A stretch of DNA of 64,000 bases from Pogostemon cablin (GCA_023678885.1 JAHCLQ010000898.1:291529-355528), one strand, 5' to 3'. Shown: positions 1 to 10,210, numbered from the stretch's first letter. Notes: a model not told the origin generated them from the letters alone. Program-made: numbers and translations.

Positions 1-836
1 ATTGAAACGTAGGAAATATGCATTGAAATGAAGGAAAATGCATCGAATCAAAGGAAATGTTGATCGTAATGATGTAAATATGCATCAAAATGAAGTAAAT
101 TTGCTTCGAAACGAAGGAAATGTTGATCGTAATAAAGTAAATATCTCTCAAAATGAAGTAAATATTCATCAAAACGAAGGAAATGTTGATCAAAATTTTG
201 TAAATATGCATCAAAATGAAGTAAATATCAATCAAAACAAAAGAAATATGCATCGAAACGAAGTAAATAAGCGTAAAAATTTGAATCAAAATGAAGTAAC
301 TATGCATCGAAACGAGAAAATGAGCATCAAAATGAAGTAAATATGCATCGAAACGAATAAAATATGCATCGAAACGAAGGAAATATTGATCGTAATGAGG
401 TAAATATACATCAAAATAAAGTAAATATGCATCGAAACAAAGAAAATGTTGATCGTAATGAAGTAAATATGCATCAAAACACAGGAAATGTTGATCATAA
501 TGAAGTAAATATTTGCTAAAATGAAGGAAATATGCATCGAAATGAAATAAATATGCATCAAAATGAATTAAATATAAACTGAAACGAATGAAATATGCAT
601 CGAAATGAAGGAATATGCATCGAATCGAAGGAAATGTTGATTGTAATGAAGTAAATATGCTTCAAAATGAAGGAAATGTGCATCGAAATGAAGTAAATAT
701 GCATCGAATCTAAGGAAATATTGATCGTAATGAAGTAAATATCCATCAAAATGAAGGAAATATGCATCGAAACGAAGGGAATTTTGATCGTAGTGAAGTA
801 AATATGCATCAAAATGAAGTAATTATGCATCGAAAC
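1..836 (+). repeat. 21-bp satellite array, left block (forward orientation)
   Basis: This block is made of tandem 21-bp units. The commonest unit has ATGCATC at positions 1-7, AAAATGAAG at 8-16 and TAAAT at 17-21, about 24% GC. The purine-rich strand is on +. Variant units carrying CGAAACGAAGG or starting GTTGATCGTAATG are interspersed. The block is one end of a higher-order repeat whose relatives begin near 11601 and 13393; its other part continues after the retrotransposon at 10626. Open frames here, such as the one at 38-340, come from the seven-codon period and show no gene signals. The array continues off the left edge. Confidence 0.95.
832..836. repeat. Target site duplication, left copy (GAAAC)
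   Basis: GAAAC lies directly before the left LTR and recurs directly after the right LTR at 10621-10625. A paralogous uninterrupted site at about 14220-14229 reads GAAACGATGG, which shows the sequence before insertion. A 5-bp duplication is typical of Ty3/gypsy integration. Confidence 0.93.
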
Positions 837-1775
837 TGTCACGCCCCGACCCCAGACAGAGCGCGACAACCGCCACGTTAACCATAAATTTCATAGAATG
901 GGTGCACTCCACTCCACAAAGTTTATAGAAAACGTAAGGCTTGCTATCAAGTACCTGTAGACTGAACAACTGATAACAACGGGTACAACACGAGGACATC
1001 ATCTCATAAAGTATCAACAAGGATTTACAAAGGTACAAAATTCAACGGTGTAACTTAGTTTAAAGAAAATATACATGAACGATATAACATCGCGAAGGTA
1101 CAAAAAGAACATCAAGGGGGTCACCAAATATAAACTATACAATCTCGCCAATGAATCCGTCAATTTACATAAAAGAGAAAGTACCCAAAACACGGATTGG
1201 ATGATGAGCAAACGATAGGCAAACCTCCAACCAAAACGATATCAACAGCCTGAAAAGGAAAGAATGATGGGGGGTGAGCAAAACCACTAGCTCAGTGAGG
1301 TGATAAGCCGGTCACCCCGACCCTTATACGAAGCATGTACTCCCACTCGCGGTTCATAACATAAAATCCCACAATTCGTCCCACAATAATTATTCTCACT
1401 CAGTGTACATATTAATGAAAATAAAAACCTTAGTGCACATTTATGAATAACACAATTAGTTCAAACAACATGTTATCACATAAAAGACGCGTGGGTAGTC
1501 AATATCCTCCTCGAACTGAGCTCTCCGTCGAGAGACAGTCCAAGCCCGTCACCGTTACTCTAGATAAAATGCACATTAATATTCTTTCTCAATACGCCAA
1601 GTGCTAAAGTTCACAATTCAATATCGACGTGAATACTTGAAATGATCAAACATATAAACATATATGACATGCATGTCCCACACCGGTGACGTTGACTGAG
1701 TCTATAATAGACTGATCCATCTAACGATCACCCTCCAAAGTATCAGTATTTGGCAAATGGATAGGTGCCCCGTTA

Positions 1776-1912
1776 GATCTAACTCACCCGGGTTTGCCAA
1801 GCAACGGGCAACTTGGTTGTCACTCTAACTCACCCGAACCGCGACAAATTCGGGCTACTTAATCAATGTCGCTCCAACTCACCCAAACCGTGACCAATTC
1901 GGGCTACTTAAC
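1776..1912 (-). repeat. Short direct repeats within the 3' LTR
   Basis: On the + strand the phrase CTAACTCACCCG or a near match occurs at about 1779, 1825 and 1874, twice followed by ATTCGGGCTACTTAA. This gives about three imperfect copies with spacing of 46-49 bp. The same block recurs in the 5' LTR at about 9260-9396. It lies in the transcribed R-U5 side if the TATA motif at 2881-2888 is used. Its function is unknown. Confidence 0.65.
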
Positions 1913-2880
1913 CTTGGTACCAGGCATACATATGCATATGCATCATAAGATGAATAACGACTCAAGTTAGAGTCTTAATTGGCACACAAGAATAACCAAA
2001 AATCAATAATACTCATAAAATGACTAACATGACTCTAACCAGAGCAATCGAGCCAATCAGGCTCTTTACCACATAACATAATACCAAATAATTTTCTTAT
2101 CAATTAACTAAAATTAAAATAAATGCACATTTATCGAGGTCCACACTTCCCACAAGAGAAGGCGTTCCCGAATTATCAACTCACAAGGAAGTGATTAACT
2201 CTCTCCGGAATCTGAAGTCGGTCCCTTGCCCTTCGTCGATGGTTCTTTACCTAGAAAGGAGATGAGCAATTAAAGACAAATTAAATATAACTAACTATTA
2301 GCGTTAACATTCCTTTCATTGCTAAAAACAAATCCTAATCGAGTTCGAACGAGTCGATATTAAATAAAAATGGCATGTAACTCTTTAACATCAGTTCCCA
2401 ATCCCATATAACCGTTTCAATACATTAACTAAACGAAACGATAAAAACAATAAGTTTGAATTCGACATAAAAATTCTGAAATTTTCCAGCTAGCGGCAGT
2501 TTACGAGAAAAATCATAACTAATTGTAGAATAATCGGATTGAGGCGTTTCAAGTGGCTACGGAAAGCTAACGAGTTCAGCTACGTACAGAAATTAAGTTT
2601 GTAAACTTTCGAGGGTAATAGCTATGTCAAAATCAGTTCGAACAGTCTGCAAATTACCCACATACCAAAAAGAAAAACCCCACAAAATTACAAAATCATG
2701 GAAGAAGGAAGCTTAATTCACACACCACTTACCTCAAAACAACTTAAAAACCACCTAGGATGAGGTTTGTAAGGGAGAATTTGGTCAACAAGGGTTTCTC
2801 CTCTTCCTCTCTTCTTTCCCCTCTTTTGCTTTTCTTCTCCCGTTCTTCTCTCTCTTTTTTTTTAACTTTAGTCTTACTAA

Positions 2881-2888
2881 TTATATAT
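2881..2888 (-). promoter_or_regulatory. TATA-like box in the 3' LTR
   Basis: The minus strand reads GATATATAATTAG here, about 250 bp inside the LTR. It is followed downstream by a long GA-rich tract on the transcribed strand (about 2850-2770). In this left LTR any transcript would run out into the satellite array towards position 1. The promoter assignment rests on motif and position only. Confidence 0.45.
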
Positions 2889-2945
2889 CAGGCCATTTAA
2901 GTGGGCTGAAACTTTGGGCCACAAAATAAATAAATAAATAAGTTT

Positions 2946-3136
2946 GGGCTTTCTAAAAAAATTCTAATTGGGCTTAATTGGGCTGGCCTTTTGGGCCATA
3001 AAAATAAATAATTAGGTTTTGGGCTTTCTAACAAAATCTAGTTGGGCTAAGATAGGGCTGGCCTTTTGGGCCATAAAATAAATAAATAGGTTTTGGGCTT
3101 TCTAAAAAAAAAATCTAGTTGAACTAAGATATTATA
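2946..3136 (-). repeat. U3 tandem repeats in the 3' LTR (75 bp, about 2.5 copies)
   Basis: On + each copy starts GGGCTTTCTAA and carries the palindromic-looking GGCCTTTTGGGCC before an AAATAAATAA run. Copies lie at 2946-3020, 3021-3094 and a partial at 3095-3136. They sit upstream of the TATA-like motif with respect to transcription. Repeats in this position are commonly enhancers in LTRs; that role is an inference here. Confidence 0.8.
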
Positions 3137-6100
3137 AAGTATCCCCTCCTCCAAAAAGTTTCGTCCTCGAAACATAAACGTACCTAGAGATGAAAAGAGA
3201 TTTGGATGGTGTTGACGCATGACTGACTCTGGTTCCCATGTTTCTTCTTCAATTTGATCACTTCTCCATAGAATTCTCACCATAGGAATGGATTTGTTAC
3301 GAAGCATTTTCTCTCGGCGATCTACAATTTGAACAGGTTGTACTTCGTACGATAGATTTTCCTTTAATACAACTGGGGGATCTTTGAGCACGTGCAAGGG
3401 ATCTGGTTCATATTTTCTAAGCATAGAGACATGGAAGACATCGTGAATCTTCGACAATTCCGATGGTAGGTCAAGTCGATACGCGACACGACCAATCCTT
3501 TGTACGATCGTAAACGGGCCAATATACCTTGGACTCAACTTTCCTCGATGGCGGAATCGCAACACGCCCTTCCATGGAGAAACTTTCAGAAAAACTTTGT
3601 CTCCTTCATTAAACTCCAAATCGCGCCTCCTATTATCTGCGTAACTTTTCTGTCGATCTTGCGCTGCCTTAAGTCTGTCTCGAATAAGTTGTATTTTTGC
3701 CTTCGCATCTTCGATAAGCTCTACTTGTTCGATTTGTCTCTCGCCAACCTCATCCCAAAAGAGTGGTGTTCGACACTTTCGGCCATACAGAGCTTCGTAC
3801 GGGGGCATTCCAATGCTTGAATGATAACTGTTGTTATAAGCGAACTCCACCAAAGTTACGTACTTATCCCAGCTACCTCCCAAATTCAACACCACTGCAC
3901 GTAACATGTCTTCTAGTGTCTGTATAGTTCTCTCTGACTGTCCATCAGTCTGTGGATGAAACGAGATACTGAATAGTAATTTTGTACCTAGCGTTTTCTG
4001 CAGACTAGGCCAAAAACGGGAAGTGAATCTTGGATCACGGTCAGATATGATTGACACTGGTACTCCGTGCAATCTCACGATCTCATCGACATATAACTTG
4101 GCAAGTTTCTCTAAAGATTCGTTGGTATGCACTGGAAGGAAATGTGCCGATTTCGTCAGACGATCGACAATGACCCAAATTGAGTCATGACCCTTTTGGG
4201 TTCGAGGTAAACCAGAAACAAAATCCATTGTGACGTTTTCCCATTTCCACTCAGGAATAGGTAGTGGTTGAAGCATGCCGGCTGGTTTTTGGTGTTCCGC
4301 TTTAATCTGTTGGCAAGATAAGCACTTTGATACAAATTCAGTAGTGTCCCGTTTCATACCTGGCCACCAATAATGCTCCCGAAGTGTTCTATACATTTTG
4401 GTACTACCAGGATGCATAGCATAGGCTGAAGAATGGGCTTCCTCAAGAATAGCTCTACGAACATCAAGTTCTGATGGAACACAAACACGATTTTTAAAAG
4501 TAAGAAGTCCATCATCCCGAATTTGATATTCTGTTTCTTTTCCTTGATTTAGCTTCGCCATCTTCTGTTGTAAATAAACATCGTGTGATTGTCTTTCTCG
4601 AATTTTCTCGAACAAGGTAGGTCTAACCTCGAATTTGGCGATTAAGGCAGAATCATTAGACTTTTCACAATCGAGCGAAATGTGTAAAGATTTAAATTGC
4701 TCCAACATAGGAAGATAAAAAGATTGAATTGAAGCAAGTGAGGTAGAAGACTTTCTACTCAGAGCATCTGCAACAACGTTCGCCTTGCCAGGATGATAAT
4801 CGATGACTAAGTCATAGTCACTAATCAACTTCATCCATCGCCTTTGCCTGAGGTTGAGCTCCTTTTGCGTGGTGATATACTTTAAGCTCTTGTGATCAGT
4901 GAAAACCCGACAAGTTGCACCATACAGATAGTGCCTCCAGATCTTCAATGCAAAGACGATTGCAGCCAACTCTAAATCATGTGTAGGATAATTTTCTTCG
5001 TTCTTCTTCAATTGCCTTGAAGCGTAGGCAATAACCTTTCCTTCTTGCATGAGAACGCATCCTAATCCTTGTCTCGAGGCGTCGCTATAAATGGTAAATT
5101 CTCCAATCGCTGGGTCTGGCAAAGCAAGAATAGGAGCTGAAACGAGTCGTCTTTTCAATTCTTGAAATGCTTCCTCGCATTCTTCACTCCATTCAAATTT
5201 TACCCCTTTCCGAGTCAATTTAGTCAAAGATGAAGCCAATAACGAAAAGTCTTTGACAAACCGTCGATAATATCCAGCTAATCCCAGAAAACTACGAATC
5301 TCTGTCACGTTCTTTGGATGCTCCCAATCTAGTATAGCTTGAATCTTCACTGGATCGACGTAGATTCCTTCTTTAGAAATGTGATGACCCAAAAAGCTTA
5401 CCTTGCGAAGCCAAAATTCACACTTCGAGAATTTAGCATAAAGCTGATTTTCTCTGAGAATGTTCAGAGCAATTCTTAGATGCTGAGAATGCTCGTCGTC
5501 CGATTTAGAATAAATAAGAATGTCATCAATGAAGATGATGACAAACTTATCTAAGTACGGCCGAAAGACCCGATTCATAAGATCCATAAAAGCTGCAGGA
5601 GCATTTGTGAGTCCAAAAGGCATAACACAGAATTCAAAATGACCGTATCTGGTTCGAAAAGCAGACTTAGGGATATCAGATTCCCTAATCTTGAGTTGGT
5701 GATAACCGGATCGCAAATCAATTTTTGAGAACACAATTGCTCCTTGCAATTGATCAAACAGATCATCGATTCTTGGAAGAGGATATTTGTTCTTGATAGT
5801 CACCTTGTTCAATTGACGGTAGTCGACACATAGACGAAGTGATCCATCTTTCTTCTTGACAAAAAGAACTGGAGCACCCCATGGAGATGTGCTAGGTCGT
5901 ATGAAACCCTTCTCCAATAATTCCCCAAGTTGTGTCTGGAGTTCCTTAAGCTCAGCAGGCGACATTCGATATGGAGTAATCGATATAGGTGTGATTCCAG
6001 GAAGTACGTCAATGGAAAAATCAATCTCTCGATTCGGAGGTTGTCCTGGTAAGTCTTCGGGAAAGACATCAGGAAATTCATTCACGATTGGGATGTCATC

Positions 6101-6187
6101 TAGTTTAGTTTCAGAAAGAGAAGTATCGATGACAAATGCCAAGAATGCCTCACAACCCTTACGCATTAATTTATGCGCAGTCAACAT
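3047..6187 (-). CDS. pol: Retrotransposon pol: reverse transcriptase, RNase H, integrase, chromodomain
   Basis: A 1,046-residue frame from the first Met; the same frame is open back to 6307, where a stop separates it from protease, so the Met at 6187 is only the first one after the lesion. Reverse transcriptase spans about residues 80-245, with FSKIDLRSGYHQ (Asp157) and FIDDIL (Asp221, Asp222) as the metal-binding sites. RNase H spans about 360-480, with Asp369, Glu406, Asp431 and Asp474. The integrase zinc finger uses His585, His592, Cys622 and Cys625. The integrase core triad is Asp655, Asp716 and Glu752, with the expected 35-residue spacing between the last two. A GPY/F-like segment (about 884-910) and a chromodomain (about 949-998, with ILWR and EETWEPE) follow. 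The last 30 codons run through the polypurine tract into the 3' LTR, so the true end is fixed by the stop at 3047. The frame itself has no internal break. Confidence 0.95.
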   Translation of the reverse strand: MLTAHKLMRKGCEAFLAFVIDTSLSETKLDDIPIVNEFPDVFPEDLPGQPPNREIDFSIDVLPGITPISITPYRMSPAELKELQTQLGELLEKGFIRPSTSPWGAPVLFVKKKDGSLRLCVDYRQLNKVTIKNKYPLPRIDDLFDQLQGAIVFSKIDLRSGYHQLKIRESDIPKSAFRTRYGHFEFCVMPFGLTNAPAAFMDLMNRVFRPYLDKFVIIFIDDILIYSKSDDEHSQHLRIALNILRENQLYAKFSKCEFWLRKVSFLGHHISKEGIYVDPVKIQAILDWEHPKNVTEIRSFLGLAGYYRRFVKDFSLLASSLTKLTRKGVKFEWSEECEEAFQELKRRLVSAPILALPDPAIGEFTIYSDASRQGLGCVLMQEGKVIAYASRQLKKNEENYPTHDLELAAIVFALKIWRHYLYGATCRVFTDHKSLKYITTQKELNLRQRRWMKLISDYDLVIDYHPGKANVVADALSRKSSTSLASIQSFYLPMLEQFKSLHISLDCEKSNDSALIAKFEVRPTLFEKIRERQSHDVYLQQKMAKLNQGKETEYQIRDDGLLTFKNRVCVPSELDVRRAILEEAHSSAYAMHPGSTKMYRTLREHYWWPGMKRDTTEFVSKCLSCQQIKAEHQKPAGMLQPLPIPEWKWENVTMDFVSGLPRTQKGHDSIWVIVDRLTKSAHFLPVHTNESLEKLAKLYVDEIVRLHGVPVSIISDRDPRFTSRFWPSLQKTLGTKLLFSISFHPQTDGQSERTIQTLEDMLRAVVLNLGGSWDKYVTLVEFAYNNSYHSSIGMPPYEALYGRKCRTPLFWDEVGERQIEQVELIEDAKAKIQLIRDRLKAAQDRQKSYADNRRRDLEFNEGDKVFLKVSPWKGVLRFRHRGKLSPRYIGPFTIVQRIGRVAYRLDLPSELSKIHDVFHVSMLRKYEPDPLHVLKDPPVVLKENLSYEVQPVQIVDRREKMLRNKSIPMVRILWRSDQIEEETWEPESVMRQHHPNLFSSLGTFMFRGRNFLEEGILYNILVQLDFFFRKPKTYLFILWPKRPALS
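3143..3152 (-). other. Polypurine tract
   Basis: The minus strand reads GGAGGAGGGG just upstream of the 3' LTR. Such tracts prime plus-strand DNA synthesis. It is separated from the LTR edge at 3136 by six bases, a little more than usual, and it is also translated as part of the pol frame. Confidence 0.8.
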
Positions 6188-6307
6188 TGAAATAAAAGAG
6201 AGGGATCTCGTTAGAAGTTTACCCTCAAAAACAAGTTCTGAGAATCCTGGTCTACGAAAAATAACAAGTTTCTCGTGGCAATCGAGAATTGCATGATGAG
6301 AAGAAAG

Positions 6308-6571
6308 TCAATCCATGCCAAGAATAACATCAAGATCAATCAAAGGCAATGGTATCAATTCAGCCTCTAAAATGACATCTTTGATCTTCAATGGACAACC
6401 AAGGAATACCGAATCACGAATTAGACGCTCTCCAAGAGGGGTATGAACGATGATTCCAGGTGACAAATGAGAGATAGGATAATCTAAGATCGCAGTAAGA
6501 TCATCTCGGATATAAGACCTATCAGAACCTGGGTCAAATAAAGCGTAGACCTGATGGTCTCCCACAAACAC
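6308..6571 (-). pseudogene. Retrotransposon aspartic protease, cut by a nonsense codon
   Basis: An 88-codon frame (87 residues plus stop) with ALFDPGSDRSYI near the N terminus, the plant Ty3/gypsy form of the aspartic protease active site, and LDVILGMD at its end. In relatives GMD is followed by Trp-Leu; here that Trp is TGA at 6310-6308, the result of one G-to-A change on the coding strand. Reading past it, the frame stays open without interruption into pol at 6187. The listed start is a GTG. The real upstream sequence is probably supplied by gag through splicing of 6717-6577, after which the junction codon is Gly, followed by His and Val. The lesion probably removes reverse transcriptase and integrase from the polyprotein. 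Confidence 0.88.
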
Positions 6572-6576
6572 ATGGC

Positions 6577-6717
6577 CTAAAGAAGCAATATTATGTGAGA
6601 TTGTGATTTAAAAAATTTGAAAAGATAGAATTTCTTACGAATTTTTTATTCGTAATCAAGTGGCATAACAAGGCGGGGTTAGATTTAGCTTGTGAAAATA
6701 CTCAAATTATAAATTAC
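6577..6717 (-). other. Candidate intron at the gag-protease junction (141 bp)
   Basis: On the coding strand the 5' border is CAG then GTAATTT, and the 3' border is CTTCTTTAG then GCCATG. The segment is AT-rich, has a T-rich stretch, and carries CTCAC at 6599-6595, which fits the plant branch consensus 19 nt before the 3' border. It is 47 codons long and holds four in-frame stops. Gag and protease are in the same frame on either side. Removing it joins VVTG to a segment leading straight into the protease active site, which matches what related single-frame gag-pol polyproteins look like. Whether it is spliced cannot be seen in DNA. The alternative is an insertion of non-coding sequence. Confidence 0.6.
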
Positions 6718-7417
6718 CTGTCACAACCTTCGGATCTGAGCGAGCCTCTTCTTGGGAAATATGAAATACTCTAGTTTGCTTCCTTCCTTGCATAGGTGAT
6801 TGAGTACTAGGGCCGCTTGAGGCATCGGGCACTCTGGTAACTGCAGATCGAGTATCTCTGGGTGTAGAATATGTTAGTTTACCACGAAATTGACCAGAAC
6901 CCTGACTGCTCGTTCCCATAAGTTGAGGACAAGAACTTCGCATATGCCCCGGCTGTCGACACTGAAAACATACTTGAGGAGCCTTACAGGGGCCGTCATG
7001 ATATTTTAGGCAATTCTGGCACTTGCGATTTTCACCAACCGATCCCGAGACATTGCTCCCGCCTCTACTAAACTGCTCCCGAGGTTGAGGAAAACTAATA
7101 GATGCCGAACTTGGTACGCCACGCGAAGATCCCACACCCCTATACACCTTCGATGCATTTCCTGGAAATGCGCTCCCTTGCCTTTTCTTTTGAGATCGTT
7201 CTGCAAGCTTATGTCTCGCCTGAACTAAACCTTCTACCCTCAGGGCTTCTTCTACGAGATCGTCAAGACTCTCGTACTTGTCTCCGGACTTGATGCGATC
7301 TCGAATATTTAAATTAAGACCATCTTCAAATCTCTTGCATAAGTCTCTCGTCGTATATGACTCAGGAGCGAATTCTCGCAATTCCAGAAATTTGCTTTCG
7401 TACTCAACGACCGACAT
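6707..7417 (-). pseudogene. gag: Retrotransposon gag, C-terminal part with CCHC zinc knuckle
   Basis: A 236-residue frame starting at an internal Met and beginning MSVVEYESKF, the usual continuation of the plant retrotransposon gag domain. A CCHC knuckle lies at Cys150, Cys153, His158 and Cys163, and a degenerate Cys/His cluster lies just before it (about 133-144). The region between is Ser, Gly and Arg rich, as expected of a nucleic-acid-binding nucleocapsid. It ends at TAA 6709-6707, three codons into the candidate intron. It is out of frame with the N-terminal half because of the 29-bp duplication at 7418-7475. Confidence 0.9.
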
Positions 7418-8172
7418 AATGCCTTGAAAGAGGTTGAAGAACTCCTAATGCCTTGAAAGAGGTTGAAGAACTCCTTTCTCTTCTGATCCTTGATGTACTG
7501 AGAGAAGTATCGATCTTTGAATCGTTCCACAAAGATAGCCCACGTAATAGTAACCGAAGATGTCTCTTTTAGATTCTGCCACCATCGTCGTGCATCTGGG
7601 CCTAACAGCTTGGTCGCAATGACCACACGATAACATTCTTCAATCATCAAGGTGTTAAAGGTCTCTGTAATCTCCTTTAACCATGCCCCCGCTTTAGAAG
7701 CATCTCTTGCACCGTCAAATTTCGAAGTCCCCATGTTTTCAACTGCTTTCACCAAATCAGGTATAAAAAGCGCACCTCGAGAAGCAGAACCTCCTAAAGC
7801 CATTTCTGGAGTAAAAACTGGTACATTAGATGTAGGTCGAATCGATTCATTAGCACGAAGAACCTCTTCAGTGACAGTCGTAGTTGTATGAGCCGTTGTA
7901 GGTGGTGGAACACCATGTATTCGAATGTGATCATAATACAATTGGTACTGCTCTGGTGTCATCATGTGCTCAACCCGCAACTGGGCCCGTGGTTGCTCTA
8001 CCTGGGAAACTGGCACCCTATGATCAGAATTGATAGGGTCCATAACCGTCGGAGGAATGACATGATCAGAAGAAACATGTCCTCGAGGTCCACGAGGAAC
8101 AGAAGAGAGTAGAGGACTCGGAGGATCACGAGGAGCGTGTCCTCGACCTCGACCTCGACCTGGAGGAGCCAT
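7309..8172 (-). pseudogene. gag: Retrotransposon gag, N-terminal part (frameshifted)
   Basis: A 287-residue frame starting MAPPGRGRGRG, about 130 bp after the primer-binding site. A basic Pro/Arg/Gly N terminus is followed by a low-complexity linker and the retrotransposon gag domain (about residues 145-242, with WWQNLK, FKDRYF and KEFFNLFQG). After residue 242 the frame is wrong: the second copy of a 29-bp duplication shifts it, and the last 45 residues are unrelated to gag. The Met is well placed, with no upstream in-frame rival that I can support. Structural capsid function is inferred from the family. Confidence 0.9.
7418..7475 (-). repeat. 29-bp tandem duplication breaking gag
   Basis: 7418-7446 and 7447-7475 are identical 29-bp copies (each starts AATGCCTTGAAAG on +). 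One copy alone keeps gag in a single frame; the second shifts it by two bases. It is a perfect duplication and therefore young. Confidence 0.95.
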
Positions 8173-8300
8173 AATGACTGAAAGGAAGAAAGGAAAGAAA
8201 ATGCAAGGTCAACGTCAAGGCAATACGATACCTTAGGATGACATAGAAACAAAGTTGGACTCATTGGCTTGACAAAAAAAGAATGAGAATCATAAAACCA
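8173..8300 (-). other. Retrotransposon untranslated leader
   Basis: This stretch between the primer-binding site and the gag start has no open frame of note. It is expected to be transcribed leader, where packaging signals usually lie, but none can be recognised. Confidence 0.6.
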
Positions 8301-8313
8301 GGCTCTGATACCA
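8301..8313 (-). other. Primer-binding site (initiator Met tRNA)
   Basis: The minus strand reads TGGTATCAGAGCC, complementary to the 3' end of plant initiator Met tRNA. It lies seven bases inside the 5' LTR edge (8314-8320), slightly farther than the usual 2-5. It primes minus-strand DNA synthesis. Confidence 0.95.
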
Positions 8314-10210
8314 AGAAAGTTGTCACGCCCCGACCCCAGACAGAGCGCGACAACCGCCACGTTAACCATAAATTTCATAGAATGGGTGCACTCCACTCCA
8401 CAAAGTTTATAGAAAACGTAAGGCTTGCTATCAAGTACCTGTAGACTGAACAACTGATAACAACGGGTACAACACGAGGACATCATCTCATAAAGTATCA
8501 ACAAGGATTTACAAAGGTACAAAATTCAACGGTGTAACTTAGTTTAAAGAAAATATACATGAACGATATAACATCGCGAAGGTACAAAAAGAACATCAAG
8601 GGGGTCACCAAATATAAACTATACAATCTCGCCAATGAATCCGTCAATTTACATAAAAGAGAAAGTACCCAAAACACGGATTGGATGATGAGCAAACGAT
8701 AGGCAAACCTCCAACCAAAACGATATCAACAGCCTGAAAAGGAAAGAATGATGGGGGGTGAGCAAAACCACTAGCTCAGTGAGGTGATAAGCCGGTCACC
8801 CCGACCCTTATACGAAGCATGTACTCCCACTCGCGGTTCATAACATAAAATCCCACAATTCGTCCCACAATAATTATTCTCACTCAGTGTACATATTAAT
8901 GAAAATAAAAACCTTAGTGCACATTTATGAATAACACAATTAGTTCAAACAACATGTTATCACATAAAAGACGCGTGGGTAGTCAATATCCTCCTCGAAC
9001 TGAGCTCTCCGTCGAGAGACAGTCCAAGCCCGTCACCGTTACTCTAGATAAAATGCACATTAATATTCTTTCTCAATACGCCAAGTGCTAAAGTTCACAA
9101 TTCAATATCGACGTGAATACTTGAAATGATCAAACATATAAACATATATGACATGCATGTCCCACACCGGTGACGTTGACTGAGCCTATAATAGACTGAT
9201 CCATCTAACGATCACCCTCCAAAGTATCAGTATTTGGCAAATGGATAGGTGCCCCGTTAGATCTAACTCACCCGGGTTTGCCAAGCAACGGGCAACTTGG
9301 TTGTCACTCTAACTCACCCGAACCGCGACAAATTCGGGCTACTTAATCAATGTCGCTCCAACTCACCCAAACCGTGACCAATTCGGGCTACTTAACCTTG
9401 GTACCAGGCATACATATGCATATGCATCATAAGATGAATAACGACTCAAGTTAGAGTCTTAATTGGCACACAAGAATAACCAAAAATCAATAATACTCAT
9501 AAAATGACTAACATGACTCTAACCAGAGCAATCGAGCCAATCAGGCTCTTTACCACATAACATAATACCAAATAATTTTCTTATCAATTAACTAAAATTA
9601 AAATAAATGCACATTTATCGAGGTCCACACTTCCCACAAGAGAAGGCGTTCCCGAATTATCAACTCACAAGGAAGTGATTAACTCTCTCCGGAATCTGAA
9701 GTCGGTCCCTTGCCCTTCGTCGATGGTTCTTTACCTAGAAAGGAGATGAGCAATTAAAGACAAATTAAATATAACTAACTATTAGCGTTAACATTCCTTT
9801 CATTGCTAAAAACAAATCCTAATCGAGTTCGAACGAGTCGATATTAAATAAAAATGGCATGTAACTCTTTAACATCAGTTCCCAATCCCATATAACCGTT
9901 TCAATACATTAACTAAACGAAACGATAAAAACAATAAGTTTGAATTCGACATAAAAATTCTGAAATTTTCCAGCTAGCGGCAGTTTACGAGAAAAATCAT
10001 AACTAATTGTAGAATAATCGGATTGAGGCGTTTCAAGTGGCTACGGAAAGCTAACGAGTTCAGCTACGTACAGAAATTAAGTTTGTAAACTTTCGAGGGT
10101 AATAGCTATGTCAAAATCAGTTCGAACAGTCTGCAAATTACCCACATACCAAAAAGAAAAACCCCACAAAATTACAAAATCATGGAAGAAGGAAGCTTAA
10201 TTCACACACC

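Larger units (their letters stand above)
837..3136 (-). repeat. 3' LTR (left copy, 2,300 bp)
   Basis: The same 2,300 bp recur at 8321-10620 with a constant offset of 7,484. The only difference I found by reading is T at 1701 against C at 9185. On the coding strand the LTR begins TATAATATC and ends GCGTGACA, so its termini are TA...CA instead of the usual TG...CA. The pol frame runs about 30 codons into it, to a stop at 3047. A TATA-like motif and about 2.5 tandem copies of a 75-bp unit mark its U3 side (2881-3136). Confidence 0.95.

Noticed and set aside
38..340. Protein gene encoding MHQNEVN/MHRNEGN repeats, here and in many other places
   Set aside because: The frames exist because the 21-bp period is seven codons without a stop. 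They occur on both strands, are cut by stops and indels at random distances, and have no promoter, intron or conserved start.
1014..1211. Small LTR frame of 65 residues (also at 8498-8695)
   Set aside because: Its identity in both LTRs only reflects LTR identity. No domain, start context or related function can be recognised.
5856..6296. Plus-strand frame of 146 residues opposite pol
   Set aside because: It lies antisense to the reverse transcriptase and protease-linker region and has no similarity to a known family; it is a complement shadow of a conserved coding frame.
6577..6717. Simple -1 or +1 ribosomal frameshift between gag and pol
   Set aside because: Gag and protease are in the same frame, separated by 141 bp with several stops, so a single frameshift or single stop readthrough would not join them.
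7998..8522. Minus-strand frame of 174 residues spanning the LTR edge and the leader
   Set aside because: It overlaps gag in another frame, contains no recognisable domain, and its first part is repeated in the other LTR at 823-1038, so it is a shadow frame.
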